Positions 22,232 through 28,532 of a stretch of 28,532 bases of DNA are shown here, in pieces (position 1 is the stretch's first letter; every line of letters starts with the position of its first letter). The notes under the pieces are model-generated. The model was not told the origin of the DNA and ran no database searches. It worked only from the letters and a program-made list of their open reading frames with translations. Origin of the DNA: Deltaproteobacteria bacterium (GTDB lineage: Bacteria > Desulfobacterota_B > Binatia > UBA9968); NCBI GenBank assembly GCA_030620935.1, contig JAUXIP010000002.1:1-28532 (forward strand), given 5' to 3'. The position numbers and the translations under genes are program-made.

Positions 22232-24003
22232 GCGAAGGCCGCTATGCGGTTCTTATCGGGAGCAGCCGCTTTCCGCTCGATCCGAAACTCCAAGACCTGC
22301 GCTGCCCGGAGAATGATGTCGATGGCCTCCACGACATCCTCAGCTCGAAAACCCACGGCGAGTTCACCGAGACTTTTGTCCTCAAGGATTGTCCCCACCA
22401 CGAGGCCTTGCTCAGAATTAACCAGGTTCTCAAGCGAGCAGGCAAGAACGATCTTGTTTTTATTTACTACTCAGGACACGGCAAGCTGGATCCGGCCGGC
22501 CGGCTTCATTTAGCGACCGTGGACACGGTCGTCGAGTCGCTGGAGGCAACGTCGATTCCCGTGGAGAGTATCCGCAACTACGTCGATGTCTCCCCGTCAA
22601 ACAAGGTAGTTCTCATCCTGGACTGTTGCTTCAGCGGCGCGGTCGGCGCCGCCTTCGCCCGAGGCTCTTTGGATGATCAGTTGCAGCGGATGTCGGGTGG
22701 GCGGGGCACCTACCTTATAAGCGCCTCGACAGGGATCCAGGTGGCGTTGGAAAAGGAGTCGGATCAGTACGGCGTTTTTACCAAGCATATCATTGAGGGC
22801 ATTCGGGGGGGTGAGGCCGACCTGGACGGCGACGGCCACGTCAGTATGGACGAGCTTTATCGCTATGTCCACGACCGGGTGTTGGATGAGGGTTTCCAGG
22901 AGCCGATGAAATGGGATTTAAACGTGCGCGGGGAACTGATCATCGCAAATAGCGGGAAGGTTCCGCGAGAGGACCGGCGCAAGCGGCTCCGAGAGATGCT
23001 CCTTGAACTAGCTGCCAAAGGCACGCTCCCGGACCCAATTCTATCTAAGGCAATGGAAGTCATTGCCCTGAATCCGGCGCAGCTTTCCGGGAAACTTAAG
23101 GCTTGTGACGCGCTTCTCGATCAGCTCCACCGGCAAGATATAAGGGTCGGTGACTTTATTGGGGAATGGTACAAGGTAGCTGCGGAGCCATCGGGACCGG
23201 AGGTGAGGGATGCGCAGGAGACGGGGGTTATCAGAGAGAAAGAGGCGAGTCCCGGCAAGGTGGACGCTCGGGTCATTCCGATTCGTCCCCTATTATCCGT
23301 GCTGGGAGCAGTTCTGGTCGCGATCGTAGTGATATCGGTGTTTGTTCAGCAGCTAAGTCAACGGTCGGCTGTAGAGCAGGAAGATATCGCCCCGGCCGGT
23401 GCGACGGGGGAGGAAACCAAGCCCGATAAGCAAGTCGAGGGACGCTTTACAGAAGTAGAGAAAAAAAGTCTCAGTGTTAGCCGAGTAGGGGCAGAGAGGA
23501 CTCAAGCTAAAGCCGTAGGCGAGAAATTTAGCAAAGTGAAACCACTCCCTTCAACTCCCCAACCAGGCATTCAAAGAGCCGCCATTCCCCGGGGAATATA
23601 CCGCTGGACCGACGTCGTCGGCAAGTATCCGACCGTCGTTCAGGTCTTCCAACCCGGCTGACCCTCCTGCCTTGAGCTCAGGTACGTCGTCGACGTGCTC
23701 AGACCCGAATTTTATAACAAGCTTGTGTTCGTCGTGGCGGACCTCGGTACCCGTGACGGTCAGTCATTCGCTTACCGGTACAAAGTTGGGGAGACGACGC
23801 TCGTCTTCTTTAACAGTACGGGCAGGAGGATCGGCACGTTGCGTGGGGTGCAGACCGAGGAGAGCCTCCGCATCTACATCGAGTCGCTTTACAGGTCCTC
23901 TGGAAGAGCTACGGTAGGTGGGACGCAACCACCAAAGCTCCGCGGCATTGTTGATGAATACAATAGAACGGCCAAAGACATTATCGACTCCATGGGCAGA
24001 TAG
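22228..24003 (+). CDS. Caspase-thioredoxin fusion, predicted selenoprotein (UGA at 23659-23661 read as Sec)
   Basis: The GTG start overlaps the EACC1 stop. Residues 1-245 form a caspase-like C14 protease: YYSGHG with His84 and LDCCFSG with Cys134; between them and the linker lies a full EF-hand loop DLDGDGHVSMDE (198-209). Residues 246-320 are helical; a transmembrane helix follows at about 354-373. At codon 478 there is TGA, after YPTVVQVFQPG. The same frame continues 113 codons to a TAG at 24001-24003, starting Pro-Ser-Cys481 and then strand-helix patterns of a thioredoxin-like domain (FYNKLVFVVADLG, TTLVFFNSTGRRIGTL). The thioredoxin strand before the TGA and the helix after it are both coding-like, so the domain spans the TGA. 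This gives a UxxC redox motif and a 591-residue selenoprotein. If the TGA is a true stop, the product is a 477-residue caspase ending in half a domain. Confidence 0.75.
23682..23698 (+). promoter_or_regulatory. Candidate bacterial SECIS hairpin
   Basis: GTACGTC (23682-23688) pairs with GACGTGC (23692-23698) with one G-U pair, around loop GTC. The loop starts 27 nt after the UGA and begins with G. Both agree with the general bacterial SECIS pattern (short stem, loop 16-37 nt downstream with a G at its first or second position). Confidence 0.55.
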
Positions 24004-24011
24004 ACAGCCTC

Positions 24012-24044
24012 GCTAAAAGCATTTTTGCTTTCAGCACTTTTTTT
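24012..24044 (+). terminator. Rho-independent terminator of the caspase operon
   Basis: GCTAAAAGC (24012-24020) and GCTTTCAGC (24027-24035) form a 9-bp stem with one mismatch, followed by seven T (24038-24044). It lies 8 nt after the TAG at 24003. This is further support that the message runs past the internal TGA. Confidence 0.65.
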
Positions 24045-24146
24045 CCTCAGAGCCTGTATAGACTCAACAAAATTCCACCAGAACAGAGAGGATGACACCG
24101 ACCTTTCTTCTTACCCCTTTGGTTACTGATCACTTCGAAGGATTCC

Positions 24147-25013
24147 ATGCCCGCTGAAATTTTTGCGCTGGGCAATGCTTTCCTGTTCGCGCTACACAAC
24201 GTTCTCACCAAGAAAGGGCTGCGTTACTCCAATCCTGCTACCGCTCTTATCATTAGCCTGGCGCTCAATATGGTTATCCTCTGGAGTGCCTCGTTCCTCT
24301 ATGTGCCTCTTGGATATCTCAGCAACCCTGGGATCATTATCTTTGTCCTCGTCGGTCTTTTTCAACCCTGCCTGACCCGCTTTCTGACCTATAAGGGAAT
24401 TGAAACGCTAGGGGTTGCCATCACCGACCCGATCCGTGCTACCACCCCTATGTTCAGTGCTTTCTTTGCCATTCTTTTTCTGGATGAGAGGATGACGCTG
24501 CCCATTTTTTCAGCCACCCTCCTTATTATTCTCGGCATTACCTTGCTTTCTCATCGGGGCGGGTCTACACAAAAGATCCGCTTTCTCTATATCCTCTACC
24601 CGATCTTGGCATCTTTCCTGGGCGGCTTCTCGCAGGTCCTGCGCAAGTTCGGTCTGGGAGCCGTTCCGCACCCCTTCCTTGCCGCGGCAGTGACTTCCAG
24701 TTCCTCGCTTGTCGTTTCTATTTTGACGCTCTGGGTCTCCGGAAAAATAAAAAAGACTTTGGTGCTTAACAAGGATTGCCTGCTATTCTACTTGCCGGCA
24801 GGGCTAGCTGTGAGCATGGCGATGGTGTCAGTCTACTATGCCTTGTTCCTAGGTAAGGTGACGGTGGTCATCCCGATCAGCAGCACCGGTCCTCTTTTTG
24901 CGTTGACGCTGAGTGCGATTTTTTTGCGCGACGTCGAGCGGGTAACGCTCAAAATTGTGATCGGGGCGTGTCTGATTATCGCAGGGGTACTGCTGATCAC
25001 GATGTGGAAATGA
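24147..25013 (+). CDS. EamA/DMT-family transporter
   Basis: A 288-residue, almost wholly hydrophobic product with about ten membrane helices in two repeats of five, as in EamA (PF00892) drug/metabolite transporters. Typical marks are the N-terminal GNAFLFALHNVLTKKG, TDPIRATTPMFSAFFAILFLDERM at the end of the first repeat and SSTGPLFALTLSAIFLRDVERV at the end of the second. The family exports amino acids, nucleosides or small metabolites; the substrate is not visible here. It is preceded by the caspase terminator, so it is probably transcribed alone, and it converges on bioB. Confidence 0.88.
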   Translation: MPAEIFALGNAFLFALHNVLTKKGLRYSNPATALIISLALNMVILWSASFLYVPLGYLSNPGIIIFVLVGLFQPCLTRFLTYKGIETLGVAITDPIRATTPMFSAFFAILFLDERMTLPIFSATLLIILGITLLSHRGGSTQKIRFLYILYPILASFLGGFSQVLRKFGLGAVPHPFLAAAVTSSSSLVVSILTLWVSGKIKKTLVLNKDCLLFYLPAGLAVSMAMVSVYYALFLGKVTVVIPISSTGPLFALTLSAIFLRDVERVTLKIVIGACLIIAGVLLITMWK

Positions 25014-25019
25014 GACGAA

Positions 25020-25083
25020 GGCAATAAGCTGCAGAGAAGGTAAAAAGTAAAAAACTCCTCACTGTTGCCTTATGCCTGTTGCC
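25020..25083. repeat. Inverted 7-bp-unit repeat running into the bioB 3' end
   Basis: The right arm is TGTTGCC, TTATGCC, TGTTGCC (25063-25083). The left arm at 25020-25028, GGCAATAAG, complements it with one bulge. The right arm lies in coding sequence: it encodes the last residues (ATGIRQQ) of BioB. Confidence 0.6.
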
Positions 25084-26051
25084 TGGTCTTCGATTTCAAA
25101 GCCCAAGTCTTCGATCATGCGATGAGCGTCGCTAGCCATTTGGCCGGGCGTGGTCAAATAGCCGTTCACGAAAATGGAGTTGGCCGGATATAGGCTCATG
25201 GGCTGAAGCGAGCGCAGGTTGACCTCTCTTCCGCCGGCCACCCGAATTTCTTTGCTCGGATTGATGAAGCGGAATAGACAAAGAGTCTTCAAGCACCTTT
25301 GGGGAGTGAGCTGTTTTTTGTCCTCGAATGGAGTGCCGGGGATCGAATGGAGGAAATTGACCGGGATCGAATCGACATCCAATTCCCTGAAAGCGAGCGC
25401 CATATCGATGATATCATCATCTGTTTCGCCCATACCGATAATCCCGCCGCAGCAAGAGGAAAGCCCCGCAGCTTTGACGTTCCTTATGGTCTCCAGGCGG
25501 TCCTCGTAAGTATGGGTCGTGCAGATCTCGGGGTGATGTCGGCGGCTGGTGTTGAGGTTATGGTTGACGCGCTCTACTCCAGCCTCTTTGAGGATTCTCG
25601 CCTTGTCTTCGCTCATTAAACCCAGAGAGCAACAGATATTGATCGACACCTTGCTTTTAATTTCTCGGACCACCTCGGCCATTTCTTCTATCTCTTTTTG
25701 CGTGGGGCCTCGGCCGCTATTGACCATACAGTATCTCACAGCGCCTGCCGCTTTAGCCTTCAGCGCGCCTTCGATCAGCTTTTCTCTTTGCAGGAGAGGG
25801 TATTTGTCGATGGGAGCTGTCGATACCGAAGACTGAGAACAGTAGTGGCAATCTTCAGGGCATAACCCGCTTTTGGCATTCTGCAGTACATGGATCTGGA
25901 CTTTTTTACCAAAGTAGTGGTGACGCACCCTAAAGGCGGCGTCGATCAACTCGGGTATTTCTTCATCCGGTGCCCCAAGCACCGCGCGCATCTCTTCCCG
26001 TTCCAGGATCAAGCCTTGCAGCGACTTGTCCGCTAGTTTTTCAAAATTCAT
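25059..26051 (-). CDS. bioB: Biotin synthase
   Basis: A 330-residue radical-SAM enzyme that inserts sulfur into dethiobiotin, the last step of biotin synthesis. The CxxxCxxC [4Fe-4S] motif appears as GLCPEDCHYCSQS. Other BioB marks are YCMVNSGRGPT, ICCSLGLMSEDKARIL, VNHNLNTSRRHHPEI and GGIIGMGETDDD; NSIFVNGYLTTPGQ is the conserved C-terminal block. I start it at ATG 26051 since GGAGG lies 5 nt upstream; an in-frame ATG at 26078 is possible. No other bio genes are nearby. The final seven residues are encoded by an invading short-unit repeat. Confidence 0.97.
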   Translation of the reverse strand: MNFEKLADKSLQGLILEREEMRAVLGAPDEEIPELIDAAFRVRHHYFGKKVQIHVLQNAKSGLCPEDCHYCSQSSVSTAPIDKYPLLQREKLIEGALKAKAAGAVRYCMVNSGRGPTQKEIEEMAEVVREIKSKVSINICCSLGLMSEDKARILKEAGVERVNHNLNTSRRHHPEICTTHTYEDRLETIRNVKAAGLSSCCGGIIGMGETDDDIIDMALAFRELDVDSIPVNFLHSIPGTPFEDKKQLTPQRCLKTLCLFRFINPSKEIRVAGGREVNLRSLQPMSLYPANSIFVNGYLTTPGQMASDAHRMIEDLGFEIEDQATGIRQQ

Positions 26052-26109
26052 CCGCACCTCCAGCCAGGTTTCTAGCATGGCTGTTGTCTGGGTTCAACTA
26101 GAGCCCCCG

Positions 26110-27606
26110 TCAGAGTTGATCTGCGAACATCTTCTTGTAGTGGCGGTACCATTCGCTTTGAAATCTTTCTTCAGGATCGTATTTCTTTTTAAGTCGGAGA
26201 AATTCCGGGAATTGTGGATAACAAGTTTCTACCTGTTTCCGCGTCGCCCAGCGGTGATAAGTCAAGTAGTAGCTGCCACCGTATTGGATCGCTCGGTCGA
26301 TCAAGCGGCGAAAATCATCGCCAGCTTTTTCTAGTCCTTTGGGGGTATGTACGATATGCAAATTGAAAATAATGCAAACATAACGTTCCTTAGCCCATGC
26401 CAGGAAGGACTCGCTGTCCCTTTCAATAAGTCGCAGCGTCCCGAATATTACGTCGATTTTATTCTCGCGAACATCTTTGCGGACGTCCTGAAGGAAGCGC
26501 GCTAGCGAATCTCTAGGGACATAGATCTCTGTTATCATTTCGGTTGCCTTTTCCACTGAGCCCAGCCTTTTGTCCAATTCCTCATGGTAATTATCGATAT
26601 AGGTGCTCAACTGATGGGTGTCGGACCAATAGAGCTGCCCGGAGGTCGAGAGGTAGTAGCGTGAGTACTCTTCAAATACTCGTGCCTTGTCCACATGGGC
26701 AAGGTAAATGAGCCTAGTCCAATCCTCGACCGAGAGCTTCTTCTGAGCTTCGGGCATAGGCGTACGATCATCCACGGGACGGTAGCGGGAAGCGACTCCC
26801 TTCCGCAAAAACCCATCAGACTCTGCGTCGGTCATGTACTGGAAGTCTCCATACAGAGAACCATCGGCGATCCGCTCTTGAAAGACGGGAATCAGATCAT
26901 CCAAATCCAGAACCTCCACTACTCGTTCCATCTTTTTTCTAGGTCCCAGACGGAGTTTCACGGATATGATAACCCCGAATAGGCCGTACCCACCGATCGC
27001 TAGCCGAAAAAGCTCGGAGTTTTCCCGACGGCTGCATGTGCGCAGGATTCCTTCCGCGTCGACCAGAGCGAAAGACTTCACATCACTGATGATGGGTTGA
27101 AAATGTAAACCTCTCCCGTGGACGTTTGCAGCAAGCGCTCCGCCGATGCTCAAACGGTCAGCACCCGTCTGCTTCTGAATGATTCCCCATTGGCGTTGCT
27201 GTCCCTTTTGCGCTTCCAAGAGGGTGTCGATCAACGCAGGCCACTCAATGCCGGCACCGACCTCAACTTCTCCCTTGTCCGGATCAAAATTCAACACCCG
27301 GTTTAGCTCTCTCATGTCCAATAAAACCGTGTCGGTCCCAAACTGCTGGCCCCCCATGGCGTGCATTCCGCCCGCGATGCTGATGTTTTGTCCTTCTTCG
27401 CGAGCGTTTCGGATTGCAGTTTGAATTGCCTCGATGGAATTCGGTCTGATCACGCGCTGCACGTAAGTCCTATTTAATTGGGAGTGAATGTCGTTCACAA
27501 TGGTTCCTAGTTGCTCATCTTCTTGCCAAGTACAGCCGAAGGGCCACAGAGACGCCGCCGTGCTGAGTGTCGGCATTATTTTTAAGAATTCCCTGCGTGT
27601 TAACAT
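26110..27606 (-). CDS. Tat-exported FAD-dependent oxidase (FAD_binding_4 / PCMH type)
   Basis: A 498-residue product. It begins MLTRREFLKIM, a twin-arginine export signal, and the hydrophobic part ends WPFGC, possibly a lipobox at Cys25. The FAD-binding PCMH domain is clear: SIAGGMHAMGGQQFG (76-90), where His82 may carry covalent flavin, then TVLLDMRELNRVLNFD, GADRLSIGGALAANVHGRG and LFRLAIGGYGLFGVIISVKL. Such enzymes oxidise sugars, lactones or alditols; the substrate is not visible here. The C-terminal part (FAD-linked substrate domain) ends near KYDPEERFQSEWYRHY. It is downstream of and close to the acyl ligase gene (52 nt) and probably in the same unit. Confidence 0.87.
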   Translation of the reverse strand: MLTRREFLKIMPTLSTAASLWPFGCTWQEDEQLGTIVNDIHSQLNRTYVQRVIRPNSIEAIQTAIRNAREEGQNISIAGGMHAMGGQQFGTDTVLLDMRELNRVLNFDPDKGEVEVGAGIEWPALIDTLLEAQKGQQRQWGIIQKQTGADRLSIGGALAANVHGRGLHFQPIISDVKSFALVDAEGILRTCSRRENSELFRLAIGGYGLFGVIISVKLRLGPRKKMERVVEVLDLDDLIPVFQERIADGSLYGDFQYMTDAESDGFLRKGVASRYRPVDDRTPMPEAQKKLSVEDWTRLIYLAHVDKARVFEEYSRYYLSTSGQLYWSDTHQLSTYIDNYHEELDKRLGSVEKATEMITEIYVPRDSLARFLQDVRKDVRENKIDVIFGTLRLIERDSESFLAWAKERYVCIIFNLHIVHTPKGLEKAGDDFRRLIDRAIQYGGSYYLTYHRWATRKQVETCYPQFPEFLRLKKKYDPEERFQSEWYRHYKKMFADQL

Positions 27607-27658
27607 AACGGCTCTCTGAGTATTCGCGCCAATACGATCATCAGAAGAGACAACATCC

Positions 27659-28532
27659 CTATCTTCCTGCCCTTTCCATCGCCATCATCTTAGTTGTTTT
27701 TAAATCCACCTTCCCTGTTCCCAACATCGGGATCGCATCGATGCCGTAGATATTTTCTCGCTTAGGGATCCAAAGCTTGGGAAGATCTGTTTCGCTCAGC
27801 TTGTCCCAGAGCTCTTGTGGAGTCATTTCCTTGTGAGTATGCAAAACGACTAATCGCTCTCCCTTTTGTTCGTCCGGGATCGCAGTAACCACGCAGCTAT
27901 CGTCGCCAAGAATCTGTTGAATGGCTTCTTCGACCTTGACATGAGGGACCATTTCGCCGCCGATTTTACTGAATCGGGAAAGGCGGTCGGTTATTCGAAT
28001 AAAGCCGTCCCCATCGATGGAGGCGATGTCGCCGGTAATATACCAACCATCTCGGAACGCCTCCGCGGTCATTCCCGGCTCGCCTAGATAGCCGAGCATC
28101 TGATTGGGTCCTTTCACCAAAAGCAATCCCTCCTGTCCGCGGCTGAGCGCCTCTCCGGTTTCAGGGTCCACCACTTTTACGGAAACTCCTGGGACAGGGT
28201 GGCCGACCGTGCCGTGTTTGCGCCCGGTATGGTGCTCGCGTCCGTGTTCTACGTCCGGAATATTCACGGAGACAACCGGTGACATCTCTGTACAACCGTA
28301 ACCTTCCAAGAGGTCGAGTCCGTATTTTTCTTTAAAGGACTGAGCAATGGGCTCACGCAGCTTTTCAGCACCGACGATGGCGTGACGAAGTGAAGCGAAT
28401 TCCAGGGGTGTGCATTTCCGTACATAAGCGGAATAGAAAGTAGGCGTGCTGATCAGAAACGTGGCCTTGTAACGGGACACCAGCTCACCGACAGTCTTGG
28501 CGTCTATGGGATTGGAGTGATAGACGGCACCA
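27659..28532 (-). CDS. AMP-dependent acyl-CoA/acyl-ACP synthetase, C-terminal part (truncated by window edge)
   Basis: The frame is open to the window end, so the true start lies outside; a GTG at 28480 is internal. About 290 residues are visible. The family signatures are YGCTEMSPVVSVN (ATP/AMP-binding), WYITGDIASIDGDGFIRI and TDRLSRFSKIGGEMVPH, with the C-terminal lysine loop MLGTGKVDLK. The upstream residues AVYHSNPIDAKTVGELV resemble the acyl-ACP synthetase half of Aas (2-acyl-glycerophosphoethanolamine acyltransferase/acyl-ACP synthetase). It activates a fatty acid as acyl-AMP. Whether an acyltransferase domain is fused upstream cannot be seen here. Confidence 0.88.
   Translation of the reverse strand, partial: GAVYHSNPIDAKTVGELVSRYKATFLISTPTFYSAYVRKCTPLEFASLRHAIVGAEKLREPIAQSFKEKYGLDLLEGYGCTEMSPVVSVNIPDVEHGREHHTGRKHGTVGHPVPGVSVKVVDPETGEALSRGQEGLLLVKGPNQMLGYLGEPGMTAEAFRDGWYITGDIASIDGDGFIRITDRLSRFSKIGGEMVPHVKVEEAIQQILGDDSCVVTAIPDEQKGERLVVLHTHKEMTPQELWDKLSETDLPKLWIPKRENIYGIDAIPMLGTGKVDLKTTKMMAMERAGR

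Noticed and set aside
23659..23661. TGA as a plain nonsense mutation or alternative genetic code
   Set aside because: Other genes here stop at TGA (e.g. 7974, 15755, 25013), so the code is standard. The TGA position at the redox cysteine, the intact downstream frame and the hairpin favour Sec, although a sequence error cannot be excluded.
23695..24003. A separate gene starting at GTG 23695
   Set aside because: It has no ribosome binding site, starts in the middle of a thioredoxin-like helix, and would lack the Pro-Ser-Cys part of the redox motif. Continuation of the caspase frame explains it better.
26052..26078. Nine extra N-terminal residues of BioB from ATG 26078
   Set aside because: GGAGG with 5-nt spacing points to ATG 26051, and the added residues are not typical of BioB.

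Overview
The window comes from a Gram-negative bacterium with standard code: ordinary genes stop at TGA, and several products are lipoproteins or c-type cytochromes. The mix resembles uncultivated Deltaproteobacteria-like or Binatia-like soil and sediment lineages: an FadF/HdrD-type Fe-S membrane protein, many RoxA-like diheme cytochromes, a type II GAPDH-like enzyme, EACC1/caspase genes and many intergenic hairpin repeats. That placement is an inference from gene content. I see no rRNA, tRNA, CRISPR array, transposase or phage gene.

Layout. 1-524 (-): start of a membrane Fe-S oxidoreductase. 525-897: repeat-rich spacer. 898-1404 (+): DUF192 lipoprotein. 1476-2540 (-): type II GAPDH-like dehydrogenase. 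2692-5636 (+): tldD-pmbA peptidase pair with a clear terminator. 5841-6050 (-): HMA-like domain without metal cysteines. 6637-21693 (+): a large block with an alpha/beta hydrolase, two paralogues of an unnamed conserved family, four diheme RoxA/CytoC_perox-like cytochromes (two about 800 aa, two about 500 aa), a GMC flavoprotein, a PEGA-like small protein and a patatin-like phospholipase lipoprotein. 21860-24003 (+): an EACC1-like protein and a caspase, with their own promoter and terminator. 24147-25013 (+): EamA transporter. 25059-28532 (-): bioB, a Tat-exported FAD oxidase and a truncated acyl-CoA/acyl-ACP ligase.

Main result. The caspase reading frame meets one in-frame TGA (23659-23661) and continues without interruption to 24003 into a thioredoxin-like domain. 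The TGA lies exactly where the first cysteine of a CxxC redox motif would be (TGA-Pro-Ser-Cys), and a 7-bp hairpin with a G-starting loop lies 27 nt downstream, as expected of a bacterial SECIS. I read it as a selenoprotein: caspase with an EF-hand loop, a transmembrane helix, then a selenocysteine thioredoxin-like domain, partnered with EACC1. This would link an extracytoplasmic redox centre to a cytoplasmic suicide-type protease.

The cytochrome, GMC, lipase and patatin block looks like a lipid-release and oxidation system. RoxA relatives oxygenate C=C bonds and patatins release fatty acids, so an envelope lipid-oxidation pathway next to a redox-sensing caspase is a plausible but unproven picture.
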